A DNA stretch of 64,000 nucleotides. It comes from Devosia subaequoris (GTDB taxonomy: Bacteria > Pseudomonadota > Alphaproteobacteria > Rhizobiales > Devosiaceae). Location: the NCBI RefSeq assembly GCF_014197055.1, contig NZ_JACIEW010000005.1, positions 248,001 through 312,000 on the forward strand. The letters are read 5' to 3'. The notes below the pieces were generated by a model that worked only from the letters and a program-made list of their open reading frames with translations, searched no databases and was not told where the DNA came from. The number at the start of each line of letters is the position of its first letter. Positions within the stretch are counted from its first letter, which is position 1. Position numbers and translations under genes: made by a program. Shown here in pieces: positions 43,951 through 53,250 of this stretch.

Positions 43951-45357
43951 ATGACAACTCTGGATCATCTGCTTGGTCGCGCCGCTGAACACGCCACGCG
44001 ATACAGATCTGAACTGGGCAGCAAACCGGCCAAGCCGCTCGCGGACTACCATTCGATGCGAGATCGGTTTGACGCACCACTGCCCTTGGTCGGCGCGGAT
44101 CCGGTTGAGGTGCTCGATCAACTGGTCGCGGTGGCGGAGCAAGGGCTCATGCCTACGACGGGGCCAAGGTTTTTTGCCTGGGTCATGGGAGGCTCACATC
44201 CCACTGGTGTTGCTGCGGATTTTCTTGTCAGCGCCTGGGGGCAGAACGCAGGCTATCAATCAACATCCCCATCGGGGGCCGCTATCGAGGAAGTGGCTGA
44301 GCGGTGGTTGCTCGAAATATTGGATTTACCCCATACGAGCGGTATCGGATTTGCCACCGGGGCCACTGTCGCAAACGGCATCTGCCTGGCCGCGGCCAGA
44401 ACCAAGACGCTGATGGCGGTGGGTTGGGATCCTGATGCTGACGGCTTGTTTGGCGCCCCTCCGATCCATGTGCTCATCGGCAACGATGCGCACTCGTCGG
44501 TGTATTCGTCGTTGCAACTGGTCGGGCTTGGAAGAAGGCGCGTCATATCTCTCGACACAGACGAGGTGGGACGCATGATCCCAGCGGCGCTGGAGCGGGC
44601 GATTGCTAATCTCAGCGGCCCCAAGATCATCATCGCCCAGGCTGGCCAGATCAACACCGGCGCTTTTGATCCGTTCGACGAAATCGTCGACATTGGCCGA
44701 CAACACGATGCGTGGGTGCACGTGGACGGCGCCTTTGGACTGTGGGCCAGAGCGACCCCGAGCCACAAGCACCTCACCAATGGCATCGAAGGCGGCGATA
44801 GCTGGGCAACAGATGGACACAAATGGTTGCAGGCCCCTTATGATTGCGGCTTCGCAATCGTTAGAGATAGAGATGCACTGCTAGGGGCAATGTCACAGTG
44901 GTCGAGTTATCTCCCGTCAATTGCGGAAGGTGACCGTATCCCTTCAAACTACGTTCCAGAGCTTTCTCGTCGCGCCCGCGGAATCCCCGTCTACGCCATG
45001 CTGAAAACGCTTGGGCGCCAAGGTATGGCCGACTTGGTCGAGCGCCACTGCAGCCTGGCAGTCCGGTTCGCTGACCGCCTTGCCGCCGAGCCAGGAATTC
45101 ATGTGGTCAGCAGACCAATTATCAATCAGCTCATAGTGAATTTTGGAGATGGCGACCCTGCAGAACGCCGGTTGCACACCGAAGCCGTCATCGCGCAGGT
45201 TCTGCACGATGGGGTCTGCTATGTGGCAGGTGCAATGTGGCGAGATGACTGGGTGATGCGTATCTCGGTGACATCCGGAGCGACGACAGAAGAGGACATT
45301 GATCTCTCAGCAGACGCAGTCATCGACGCCTGGCGAAAGGTGGGCCACCGGTCCTAG
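43951..45357 (+). CDS. PLP-dependent decarboxylase family protein
   Basis: A 468-residue group II decarboxylase-like enzyme. SGIGFATGATVANGICLAAA binds the cofactor phosphate, VHVDGAFGLWARATP carries the Asp that contacts the pyridine nitrogen, and the PLP lysine lies in ATDGHKWLQAPYDCG. Relatives include aromatic amino-acid, glutamate and sphingosine-1-phosphate-type decarboxylases; the substrate is not readable. GGGAGG just before ATG at 43951 decides the start. It is flanked by 237 and 164 bp of non-coding DNA and looks somewhat lower in GC than its neighbours, which may indicate transfer. Confidence 0.88.
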   Translation: MTTLDHLLGRAAEHATRYRSELGSKPAKPLADYHSMRDRFDAPLPLVGADPVEVLDQLVAVAEQGLMPTTGPRFFAWVMGGSHPTGVAADFLVSAWGQNAGYQSTSPSGAAIEEVAERWLLEILDLPHTSGIGFATGATVANGICLAAARTKTLMAVGWDPDADGLFGAPPIHVLIGNDAHSSVYSSLQLVGLGRRRVISLDTDEVGRMIPAALERAIANLSGPKIIIAQAGQINTGAFDPFDEIVDIGRQHDAWVHVDGAFGLWARATPSHKHLTNGIEGGDSWATDGHKWLQAPYDCGFAIVRDRDALLGAMSQWSSYLPSIAEGDRIPSNYVPELSRRARGIPVYAMLKTLGRQGMADLVERHCSLAVRFADRLAAEPGIHVVSRPIINQLIVNFGDGDPAERRLHTEAVIAQVLHDGVCYVAGAMWRDDWVMRISVTSGATTEEDIDLSADAVIDAWRKVGHRS

Positions 45358-45521
45358 CCGCCAGACGGCAAAGGCCGCTCGGGCCAGGAAGGACGCGGGG
45401 CAGGCGGTAGGTCTCGGCGATGACGGTCAGGTGGTGGTCTGCTGGCAGGGGCACGGCGCTTCTCATTGGCTCAATGGCCAATAGTCAGGATGCTTCGGGT
45501 GCCTGACCGGCCTAGTCGGCT

Positions 45522-45941
45522 TCACACCCGCTGGCCATCGGCGTCGATGACCACGCCGCCGTCTTCCTTGGTGAAGGGAATGCCGAGCGCCTCGGGCAGG
45601 ATATCGAGCACCACTTCGGAAGGTCGGCAAAGACGCACGCCATGCTCGGTTTCGACAAAGGGGCGATTGATCAGGATCGGGTTGGCGAGCATGGCCTGGA
45701 TCAGCTCTTCATCGGACAGGCCTTCGTTGTCGAGGCCGAGCTCGAAATAGGGAGTGTCCTTGACGCGGATGGCATCGCGCACTTTCAGGCCCGCCCGCGC
45801 GATCAGTTCTTCCAATCGCTGCCGGCTGGGCGGCGCTTCTCGGTAGAGAATCACTTGTGGCTCGATGCCGGCGCCCCGGATCATGGCCAGCGTGTTGCGC
45901 GAGGTGCCGCAATCGGGGTTGTGATAAATGGTGACACTCAT
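45522..45941 (-). CDS. arsC: ArsC, glutaredoxin-type arsenate reductase
   Basis: A 139-residue Spx/ArsC-fold protein with the catalytic Cys11 in YHNPDCGTSRNTLAMIR and conserved arginines (FTKEDGGVV region; INRPFVETEHGVRLCRPSE). It reduces arsenate with glutathione and glutaredoxin. It is the last gene of the arsR-arsC-aqpS-arsC operon and overlaps aqpS by 4 nt. Confidence 0.95.
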   Translation of the reverse strand: MSVTIYHNPDCGTSRNTLAMIRGAGIEPQVILYREAPPSRQRLEELIARAGLKVRDAIRVKDTPYFELGLDNEGLSDEELIQAMLANPILINRPFVETEHGVRLCRPSEVVLDILPEALGIPFTKEDGGVVIDADGQRV

Positions 45942-46609
45942 GCGGATCGCTCCGTTTGTGGACGCAACAGCCAGGCGCTCAGCGCCATGGCCAGAAGGGC
46001 GCCCAGGATCTGGGCGATGATGAAACCGGGCACGTCGGCCGGGCCGATACCGGCAAAGCTCGCGGTCAGTGCCCGGCCAATGGTCACGGCGGGATTGGCA
46101 TAGGAAGTCGAGGCGGTGAACCAATAGGCGGCGGTGATATAGAGCCCGACGCGCATGGCAATCTGCTCGGGCGCGTATCTGAGCGAGACGAGAATGGTCA
46201 GGACCAGCCCGAATGTCGCCACCGCCTCGCTCAGCCACTGGCTGGCGCCGTTACGCGGGTCAGCATAGGCCGAAACCAGCGGCAGGTCGAACATCAGATG
46301 CGCCAGCAGCGTGCCGAGCATGGCGCCGCAGATCTGCGCGACGACATAGAGCCCGGCATCTGCCGCGCTCAATTGCCGACGCAACGCCATGACCAGAGTC
46401 ACCGCCGGGTTGAAATGGGCGCCGGAGATCGGGCCGAGCACGCCGATCAGCACCACGAGGATGGCCCCGGTGGCGATGGTATTGCCGAGCAGGGCCAGGG
46501 CAATGTCATCGGTCAGGCGTTGCGCCATGATGCCCGAGCCGACCACGGTGGCGACCAGAATGCCGGTGCCAAGCGCCTCGGCAGCGAGGTTGCGCAGGCG
46601 ATCAGTCAT
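45938..46609 (-). CDS. aqpS: AqpS-like aquaglyceroporin, arsenite channel
   Basis: A 223-residue MIP-family channel with six predicted helices and two NPA motifs: SGAHFNPAVTLVMALRRQ and STSYANPAVTIGRALTAS. In Sinorhizobium AqpS in the ars operon lets arsenite leave the cell down its gradient in place of an ArsB/Acr3 pump. The same role is likely here, since no pump gene is present. The frame is open to 46741, but ATG at 46609 gives normal family length. It overlaps the upstream phosphatase-type reductase gene by 8 nt. Confidence 0.9.
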   Translation of the reverse strand: MTDRLRNLAAEALGTGILVATVVGSGIMAQRLTDDIALALLGNTIATGAILVVLIGVLGPISGAHFNPAVTLVMALRRQLSAADAGLYVVAQICGAMLGTLLAHLMFDLPLVSAYADPRNGASQWLSEAVATFGLVLTILVSLRYAPEQIAMRVGLYITAAYWFTASTSYANPAVTIGRALTASFAGIGPADVPGFIIAQILGALLAMALSAWLLRPQTERSA

Positions 46610-47138
46610 TGCTTGCCTGGTCCGTGGCGCCTTCAAGCTTGCCGATATCCTTGAGCTTGTTCTGCAAGGCCATGCGATCGATGGTGGCCAGCGGCAGGGC
46701 GGCAAAGACTTCGATGCGGCGACGAAGATAGTTGGCCGCATTGCGGAAGGCGGTCAGCTTGTCGATTTCGCTTCCCTCCACGGCGGCCGGATCTTCGACG
46801 CCCCAATGGGCGGTCATGGGCTGGCCGGGCCAGAAGGGGCAAGCTTCGCCCGCCGCATTGTCGCAGACGGTGAAGATGAAATCGAGCCGGGGTGCGTCGG
46901 GGGTGGCGAATTCGTCCCAGGACTTGGAGCGAAAGCCGTCCGTCGGCAAGTCCATTTCCTTGAGTGTATGCAGGGCCAGCGGATGGACTTCGCCCTTGGG
47001 CTGGCTGCCGGCGGAAAAGGCGCGGAACTTGCCGCCGGGCAGGGCATTCATCAGCGCTTCGCCCAGAATGGAGCGGGCGGAATTGCCGGTGCACAGGAAC
47101 AGTACATTATAGACGCGGTCGAACTGTTGATCGGTCAT
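46602..47138 (-). CDS. Arsenate reductase of the low-molecular-weight phosphatase type
   Basis: A 178-residue protein with the phosphatase loop LFLCTGNSARSILGEALMN (CX5R) near the N-terminus and FTVCDNAAGEACPFWPGQP further in. These cysteines match thioredoxin-linked ArsC enzymes and their ArsR-operon relatives in Rhizobiales. It overlaps arsR by 4 nt and aqpS by 8 nt. It is longer than the minimal 130-residue ArsC because of a helical C-terminal extension. Confidence 0.9.
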   Translation of the reverse strand: MTDQQFDRVYNVLFLCTGNSARSILGEALMNALPGGKFRAFSAGSQPKGEVHPLALHTLKEMDLPTDGFRSKSWDEFATPDAPRLDFIFTVCDNAAGEACPFWPGQPMTAHWGVEDPAAVEGSEIDKLTAFRNAANYLRRRIEVFAALPLATIDRMALQNKLKDIGKLEGATDQASND

Positions 47139-47488
47139 TGGCGAAGCTCCTCGGGCGCGCAACAGGGGGTGATGTCCTCGATCAGTGGCGCGCACAGTTC
47201 GGGGCGACCGCCACAACAATCATTGACCAGATAGCCCATGACAGCGCGCATGTGATCGATCTGGGCGCGATAGGTGATGGTGCGGCCCTGCTTCTCGGCC
47301 ACCAGCAAGCCGGCGCGGGCCAGATGGGCGAGATGGGTAGACATGGTGTTTTGCGGCACGTCGAGCTGTCTCGCGATCTCGCCGGCGGGCAGGCCGTGCG
47401 GTTCGTGTTCGACCGCGAGGCGAAAGGCGGACAACCGCGTGGGCTGCGCCAGGGCAGAAAGCGCATCTATGATTGCTGAATCATCCAT
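47135..47488 (-). CDS. arsR: ArsR-family arsenite-responsive repressor
   Basis: A 117-residue winged-helix protein. The helix-turn-helix is AGEIARQLDVPQNTMSTHLA. It lacks the ELCVCDL metal site of E. coli ArsR and instead has Cys91, Cys92 and Cys99 in NDCCGGRPELC plus Cys109-Cys110, similar to the C-terminal arsenite site of the Acidithiobacillus repressor. It heads the ars operon and overlaps the next gene by 4 nt. Confidence 0.93.
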   Translation of the reverse strand: MDDSAIIDALSALAQPTRLSAFRLAVEHEPHGLPAGEIARQLDVPQNTMSTHLAHLARAGLLVAEKQGRTITYRAQIDHMRAVMGYLVNDCCGGRPELCAPLIEDITPCCAPEELRQ

Positions 47489-47510
47489 ATATCGAGATTT
47501 ATCGATGTAT
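47487..47510. promoter_or_regulatory. Candidate ArsR operator
   Basis: ATATATCGAGATTTATCGATGTAT is an AT-rich imperfect palindrome (ATCGA/TCGAT arms) immediately upstream of and touching the arsR start codon. That is the type and place of ArsR/SmtB operators. The operon leader must be very short if this is correct. Confidence 0.5.
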
Positions 47511-47554
47511 TATGACGATTGCAAGACAGGGGGAAGCGAGTTGACCCAGAGCCC

Positions 47555-49432
47555 TTAGCGGTAGCCCGCCGCCTGTAGCTCGAACAGTTCGGCGTAGCGG
47601 CCCTTGAGGGCCACGAGTTGTGCATGGGTGCCAGCTTCGAGTATGGCGCCATTGTCGAGGACCAGAATGCGGTCGGCCATGCGCACGGTCGAAAAGCGGT
47701 GGGAGATGATGACGGCGGACTTGCCAGCCGCCAGGCCCTTGAAGCGGGCAAAAACTTCGGCTTCCGCCTTGGCGTCCAGCGCGGCGGTGGGTTCGTCCAA
47801 AATGATCAGTTCGGCGTCGCGCATATAGGCGCGGGCGATGGCCACCTTTTGCCATTCGCCGCCGGAAAGATCGCGGCCCTGGCGGAACAGGCGGCCCAAT
47901 TGCTGGTCATAGCCCTTGGGCAGCTTGGCAATGACGCCGTCGGCCAGGCTCTGCTCGGCGGCGGTGTCGATGCGGGGTTGATCCTCGCGCGCCTCGATGC
48001 GGCCGACCCCAATATTGTCGCGGGCGGAAAAGCTGTAGCGGATAAAGTCCTGAAAAATCACCCCGACATGGGTATGGATATCGACCGGCGCCATGTCCCT
48101 GAGATCGATCCCATCGATGGTGATGCGCCCCTCGCTGGGGTCGTAGAGCCGGGTCAGCAGCTTGACGATGGTGGTCTTGCCAGCGCCATTCTCGCCCACC
48201 AGTGCCAGTGTTTCGCCGGCCGGCAGTACGAAGGAGAGGTTGCGCACCACCCAGGTGTCGGTCTCGGGATATTTGAAGCCTACATTGTCAAAGACAATGC
48301 CGGTGCGGATCGGCGCCGGAAAGGGCTTGGCGTCGGCCGGGGCCAGCACCGTGGGTTCGATTTCGAAGAAGGAGAACAGGTCGTCCAGATACATGGATTG
48401 CCCCGCAATCTGGGTGAAGCCGAGCAGGATGCGCTGAAATAGGCCGTTGAGCCTGAGGAAGGAACCGGAAAGAAAGGCCAGATCGCCCAGGGTGAAAGCA
48501 CCGGTAATGGTGCGCCAGACGATGAAGCCATAGGCGGCGTAATAGGCCAGGCTGGCGATGGCGGAAAAGAGGGCACCCCAGCTGGCGCGTAGCGTGGCAA
48601 CGCGGCGGTTCTCAATGAAGATCTGTTGGGCCAGCTTCTTGAAGCGGGTAACGAGATAGCCGCCCAGCCCGAACAGCTTGACCTCGTTGGCGGTCTCGGC
48701 GCTGGCCCCGATATGACGGAGATATTCCAGTTCGCGCCGCTCGGGCGTGCGCCAGCGGCTCAGCATGTAGGCCAGCGAATTGAAGCGGGCCTCGCCCCAC
48801 ACCGAGGGGATAAAACTCAGCGGCAGCAGCAGGATCAGCCAGGGCGCATAGAAGAACAGACCGGCGGCCAGGGTGAAGACGGTGATGATGTCCTGCGCCT
48901 GCCCAAAAATCTGGCTCAATAGCGCATTGCGCCCGGCGGCCTGGCGGCGCGCGCGTTCCAGCCTGTCCTGATATTCAGCGCTCTCAAAGTGCTGCAGATC
49001 GAGCCGGGCGGCATGCTCCATCAATTCGACGCTCACCTGGTTGGAATGGAGCTCGGAAAGCACCGAATCCACCAGGCCCGTGGCCCGCGCGACCAAATCA
49101 TTGGCCAGCACCAGTGCCAGTTCGAGCAGGAGGAAGCCGATAATCCCGTTGAGCGCGCCAGCGTTGAACCAGTCGAGAATGTGGGGGCCGGGTGGGGTGA
49201 TCGATGTGAGCCGTACCACTTCATCGACAATCAGCTTGGCGGCATAAAGCACGGCCACCGGCTGCACGGCCGCCAGCAGGCGCAGGACAATGCTGGCTGT
49301 GGTCAGTCCCTTGCTGGTGCGCCAAATCTGCGCGATCAATCGTCCCAGATGCGCGAGGTTATCGAGCTGGTCGCGAAGGGTCGGGCTGGTTTCGGGAATG
49401 GGCGGCCGACGGCGCCCGGGCAGGTCACTCAT
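47555..49432 (-). CDS. ABC transporter, fused permease and ATPase
   Basis: A 625-residue half-transporter. Helices in the N-terminal 330 residues form the exporter-type membrane domain. The ATPase domain has Walker A LALVGENGAGKTTIVKLLTR, signature DLSGGEWQKVAIARAY and Walker B AELIILDEPTAALDAKAEAE. It would work as a homodimer exporting a lipid, drug or peptide; no substrate can be named. It ends 67 nt from the ars operator and is not part of that operon. Confidence 0.92.
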   Translation of the reverse strand: MSDLPGRRRPPIPETSPTLRDQLDNLAHLGRLIAQIWRTSKGLTTASIVLRLLAAVQPVAVLYAAKLIVDEVVRLTSITPPGPHILDWFNAGALNGIIGFLLLELALVLANDLVARATGLVDSVLSELHSNQVSVELMEHAARLDLQHFESAEYQDRLERARRQAAGRNALLSQIFGQAQDIITVFTLAAGLFFYAPWLILLLPLSFIPSVWGEARFNSLAYMLSRWRTPERRELEYLRHIGASAETANEVKLFGLGGYLVTRFKKLAQQIFIENRRVATLRASWGALFSAIASLAYYAAYGFIVWRTITGAFTLGDLAFLSGSFLRLNGLFQRILLGFTQIAGQSMYLDDLFSFFEIEPTVLAPADAKPFPAPIRTGIVFDNVGFKYPETDTWVVRNLSFVLPAGETLALVGENGAGKTTIVKLLTRLYDPSEGRITIDGIDLRDMAPVDIHTHVGVIFQDFIRYSFSARDNIGVGRIEAREDQPRIDTAAEQSLADGVIAKLPKGYDQQLGRLFRQGRDLSGGEWQKVAIARAYMRDAELIILDEPTAALDAKAEAEVFARFKGLAAGKSAVIISHRFSTVRMADRILVLDNGAILEAGTHAQLVALKGRYAELFELQAAGYR

Positions 49433-49515
49433 GGCGGCAATGTACCGGCTTCCCAGCCAATCGGGAATAGGGACAAAGCCCTGAGCCCATTACCTTTTGG
49501 ACAGAATTGTCCGCA

Positions 49516-50217
49516 TCATGGCAAATTGCGCAGAAAGCCTGCAAGGTCGCTGGTGACGTGGTGCACATGTGGCCCGGTGGAGCGGCCCAGCTCCCAAGCC
49601 TCGACCTGCTCATGGCTGAAATCGTCGCTTGCCACCACCTGCACCGTAGCCATGCCCTGATCGTGGGGCACCACCAGATTCTTTTCGAGATCATCGAACA
49701 TGATGGCCCGTGTCGGATCAATGCCATGGTTGGCAAAGAACCCCTCATAGGCCTTCTTGTGTGGCTTGGGCACGAAGGTCATGGCGCGGATATCGTGCAC
49801 ATGTTCGAAAAGATGATCGCCGCCCAGGCGCCTGAGCACCGAGCGGGCGTGGCCGGTATCGCCATTGGTCAGGATGAACTTTCGCCCCGGCAGGTCGGCG
49901 ATGGCTTCCACCAGATCAGGATGCGGATCGACCGGCGAATAGTCGATGGCGTGCACGGTATTGAGAAAGTGGTCGGGGTCGATGTCGTGCTTGTGCATCA
50001 GCCCGTTCAGCGTGGTACCGAAATCGCGATAATAGTCCTTCTGCAAGGCACGGGCCCTGGCGAAATCCAGGCGGGTCACATCCATCACATACCGGGTGAT
50101 CAACGTGTCGATCTGCGCAAACAGATTGCACTCACGCGGATAGAGCGTGTTGTCGAGATCGAAAACCCAGTCGGTGACATGGTCGAGATTTTCGTGGGGA
50201 CGGCGTAGTGGGGTCAT
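49516..50217 (-). CDS. HAD-family pyrimidine 5'-nucleotidase
   Basis: A 233-residue HAD hydrolase. Motif I is VFDLDNTLYPRECNLFAQID, motif II the Thr in FILTNGDTGHA, motif III the Lys in FVPKPHKKAYEGF and motif IV IMFDDLEKNLVV. This matches the alphaproteobacterial pyrimidine 5'-nucleotidase family related to yeast Sdt1. It lies alone between the ABC gene and a secreted-protein gene. Confidence 0.9.
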   Translation of the reverse strand: MTPLRRPHENLDHVTDWVFDLDNTLYPRECNLFAQIDTLITRYVMDVTRLDFARARALQKDYYRDFGTTLNGLMHKHDIDPDHFLNTVHAIDYSPVDPHPDLVEAIADLPGRKFILTNGDTGHARSVLRRLGGDHLFEHVHDIRAMTFVPKPHKKAYEGFFANHGIDPTRAIMFDDLEKNLVVPHDQGMATVQVVASDDFSHEQVEAWELGRSTGPHVHHVTSDLAGFLRNLP

Positions 50218-50294
50218 TGGCCCATCATGTCACAAAAGGATGCAGCCTGCATCAGCGCAGAAGAGTTGCGGGGCCCGAAGGCCCCACATTGACT

Positions 50295-51530
50295 TTATTT
50301 GGTCTTGCTGTTGGCTGTCACGGTCAGCCCCAGTGCCTGGATCAGGCCCGCCGGGTTGGCGGCGGCGGCCGCCAACACCAGAACCGAGGTGGGGGAGGGC
50401 GGGTTGATCGCTACTTCCAGGTTCTGCGGATCCTCAAGGAAGGCCGAAACGGGCGGTACCACGACGTCATTGAGGGCGGACATCCCGCTTTCGGCGATCA
50501 TGGCCGGCAGCATGGCCTTGAGGCTGTCTACGAACTCGGCCCGTTCGACGCCCGACTGTGCAGCAAACAGGTCGAGCAGCTTAGGTGCCAGGCCCGCATC
50601 GTCATAGCGGAGCGATGTCGCGCCAATGGAGAGCGCCTGGGCGATTTCCATGCCGGCCATCATCTGCTGGGCCTGGGCCTCTTCGCTCATCGGATCGAGA
50701 TCGGAGGCCTGCATGGCGTAGATCTTGTCGAGCATGTCGAGGGTGAAGCCGGAAATGTCGGCAGTGAAATTGAGGGCACCAATATCGGCAAAATCGAGCT
50801 TGCTCTCCTCGAATACCATTCGCCCATCGGCCATGGACCAGTTCACCGACTGGGTGATGTTGCCTGAAATCCTGGTGAGCCCCAGTGCTTCGACGATGGC
50901 GCCGGCTTCCGGCTCCTCTTCGCCCAGTGTCGACAGGTCCGCCCAGATATCGGTGATGGCAACGTCGGAATTGATCGATTCCAGTGTCTCGTCAGCGTCA
51001 TAGGCAAATTCGGAGACTGCTTCCATGCCGGCGATCTTGATGACTTCGGCGCCATCGCGCGTCACGGTCAGCGGACCGGTTGCCATGCGGCCAATCAGTT
51101 GCACCAGCGCTTCAGCGCTGGTATCGCCTTCCGGCGGCAGCCAGAGATCCTCAGCGACCATATCCACCAGGGTCAGCTGCCCGGTATGTTCGTCGCCGAA
51201 TTCGAGGTCGAGATCGGGCGTGGTCAGGCTGTCGGCGAAATAGCTGCCATCGTCATTCTCGACGACACCGGAAAAGGTCAGTTCTGCATCGAGGGCCATG
51301 GGATCCATGCCGGCCATGTTGATGGTCACGCCATCGACCGTAATGGTGTCGCCGGACAGACTGGCCTCACCAAAGCTCATATCATAGCCCATGACCGCGT
51401 AAACGGCCTCGATGCGGTCAAGGAAGGTCTGAGCATCGAGCGCCATAGCGGGCTGCATGAAAGCGAAGGCGGCAAGCCCGGTGGCGGTCATCAGGCTGGT
51501 GGTCTTGATCGTTCTGATCATCGTATTCAT
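50295..51530 (-). CDS. Secreted protein of unknown function
   Basis: A 411-residue protein with a signal peptide (IRTIKTTSLMTATGLAAFAF, cleavage probably after AMA). The mature part is acidic, with alternating beta-like and helical stretches (GDTITVDGVTINMAGMDPMA, MMAGMEIAQALSIGATSLRY). There are no cysteines and no recognised catalytic motif. It resembles periplasmic proteins with repeated beta sandwich-like segments. Two ATGs (51530, 51521) are possible, both near AGAGGG. It stands alone with about 150 bp of non-coding DNA upstream. Confidence 0.7.
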   Translation of the reverse strand: MNTMIRTIKTTSLMTATGLAAFAFMQPAMALDAQTFLDRIEAVYAVMGYDMSFGEASLSGDTITVDGVTINMAGMDPMALDAELTFSGVVENDDGSYFADSLTTPDLDLEFGDEHTGQLTLVDMVAEDLWLPPEGDTSAEALVQLIGRMATGPLTVTRDGAEVIKIAGMEAVSEFAYDADETLESINSDVAITDIWADLSTLGEEEPEAGAIVEALGLTRISGNITQSVNWSMADGRMVFEESKLDFADIGALNFTADISGFTLDMLDKIYAMQASDLDPMSEEAQAQQMMAGMEIAQALSIGATSLRYDDAGLAPKLLDLFAAQSGVERAEFVDSLKAMLPAMIAESGMSALNDVVVPPVSAFLEDPQNLEVAINPPSPTSVLVLAAAAANPAGLIQALGLTVTANSKTK

Positions 51531-51684
51531 GTCCCTCTTATAGTTATGCGCGTGCTGGTATGGTCCAGTTTGCCAAAGTGTCGACAGATTGCCCCTTGCT
51601 CTGGCAAATGCAATGTCGGCATGGCGGAAATAGGTCAGCCCGCTTTAAATGCGGTTTATTTCAACCTAATGTCGGTCGGTTCGC

Positions 51685-53205
51685 TCAATCCATGTGCAGG
51701 AACTGGCGATAGGCCGGGTTTTGGGTTTCGTCCCAATAGGGAAAGCCGATAGCGTCGATATGCGCGAAGAAGTCTGCGCGCGTCTCGGCCGGCACCTGCA
51801 CCCCCACCAGCACACGGCCATAGTCGGAGCCGTGATTGCGATAATGGAACAGGGTGATGTTCCAGGCGTCGTTCAGTCCCTCAAGGAATTTGAGCAGGGC
51901 GCCGGGCCGCTCGGGAAACTGGAAGCGGAACACCTGCTCGTCGGTCAGCCCCGCCGCGCGTCCGCCGACCATGTGCCGGACATGGAGCTTGGCCACTTCA
52001 TTGTCGGTCAGATCGGTCACCGCGAGTTCGTTGTTCTGCAAGAGCTCAATGATCTCGCGCTTTTCGGCATCGCCGCGGGCGAGCTTCACGCCGACAAAGA
52101 TGCGGGCGCTGTCCCCGGCGCGATAGCGGTAGTTGAATTCGGTGATAGCGCGATTGCCGATCAGGCGAATGAAGGCCCGGTAACTGCCCGGGCGTTCGGG
52201 AATGGTAACGGCCATCAACGCCTCGGCCCGTTCGCCGATTTCGGCGCGCTCGGCCACATAGCGGAGCCGGTCGAAATTGACATTGGCGCCGGAATTGATG
52301 GCGATCAGTGCCCCGTCCTTTGGCGCAGTGCCGTCTTCGATGTCACGCCGCAGCCCCGCCAGCGCCAGGGCGCCCGCCGGCTCGGTGATGGCGCGGTGAT
52401 CATCGAAAATATCCTTGATGGCGGCGCAGATTTCGTCGGCCGAGACAGTGACGATATCGTCGAGCAGATCGCGGCACAGGCGGAAGGTTTCATCGCCAAC
52501 CTGGCGCACCGCCACCCCGTCGGCAAACAGTCCGACCCGGTCGAGCGGCACCGGTTTGCCAGCGGCGATGGCCGCCTTCATGCTGGCAGCTTCATCCGGT
52601 TCCACGCCAATGACGCGGATTTCGGGGCGGAGGAATTTGACGAAGCTGGCAATGCCCGCCGCAAGGCCGCCGCCGCCAACGGGGACATAGATGGCGCCGA
52701 TGGGCTCGGGGTGCTGGCGCATGATTTCCAGCCCGACCGTGCCTTGTCCGGCGATCACATCCGGGTCGTCGAAAGGATGTACGAACACGTGGCCGTGTTT
52801 TTCCGCCAGGCCTGCCGCATGGGCCCGCGCTGCGTCGAACCCGTCGCCGAACAAGACAACTTCGCCGCCAAGGCGCTTGACCGCATTGACCTTGATGATC
52901 GGCGTGGTGGTGGGCATCACCACAATGGCGCGGATGCCCAGCCGGGTCGCGGAAAGCGCTACGCCCTGGGCATGATTGCCGGCCGAGGCGCAGATCACGC
53001 CGCGGGCGCGTTCCTCGGCACTCAGATGGACAATGCGATTGTGGGCGCCGCGGATCTTGAAAGAAAAGACCGGCTGCAAATCCTCACGCTTGACCAGGAT
53101 GTCTTGACCCAGCCGCGCGGACAGAAGGTCCATTTTTTCGAGCGGCGTCTGGACAGCCACCTCATAGACCGAGGAAGTCAGGATTTTACGGACATAGTCG
53201 GTCAT
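51685..53205 (-). CDS. ilvA: IlvA, biosynthetic threonine ammonia-lyase
   Basis: A 506-residue PLP enzyme making 2-oxobutanoate for isoleucine. The PLP lysine lies in VFSFKIRGAHNRIVHLS, and ICASAGNHAQGVALSATRLG and YVPVGGGGLAAGIASFVKF are conserved. Two C-terminal ACT-like regulatory domains are present, each starting with PERPGS or PERPGA, the feedback site for isoleucine and valine. ATG at 53205 (MTDYVRKIL) fits the family. A symmetric TGACA/TGTCA element lies about 45 bp upstream. Confidence 0.95.
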   Translation of the reverse strand: MTDYVRKILTSSVYEVAVQTPLEKMDLLSARLGQDILVKREDLQPVFSFKIRGAHNRIVHLSAEERARGVICASAGNHAQGVALSATRLGIRAIVVMPTTTPIIKVNAVKRLGGEVVLFGDGFDAARAHAAGLAEKHGHVFVHPFDDPDVIAGQGTVGLEIMRQHPEPIGAIYVPVGGGGLAAGIASFVKFLRPEIRVIGVEPDEAASMKAAIAAGKPVPLDRVGLFADGVAVRQVGDETFRLCRDLLDDIVTVSADEICAAIKDIFDDHRAITEPAGALALAGLRRDIEDGTAPKDGALIAINSGANVNFDRLRYVAERAEIGERAEALMAVTIPERPGSYRAFIRLIGNRAITEFNYRYRAGDSARIFVGVKLARGDAEKREIIELLQNNELAVTDLTDNEVAKLHVRHMVGGRAAGLTDEQVFRFQFPERPGALLKFLEGLNDAWNITLFHYRNHGSDYGRVLVGVQVPAETRADFFAHIDAIGFPYWDETQNPAYRQFLHMD

Positions 53206-53250
53206 CGGTCGGTCTCGAGGCTCTTGATGATGGCGGTGAGGGACGCCTGC

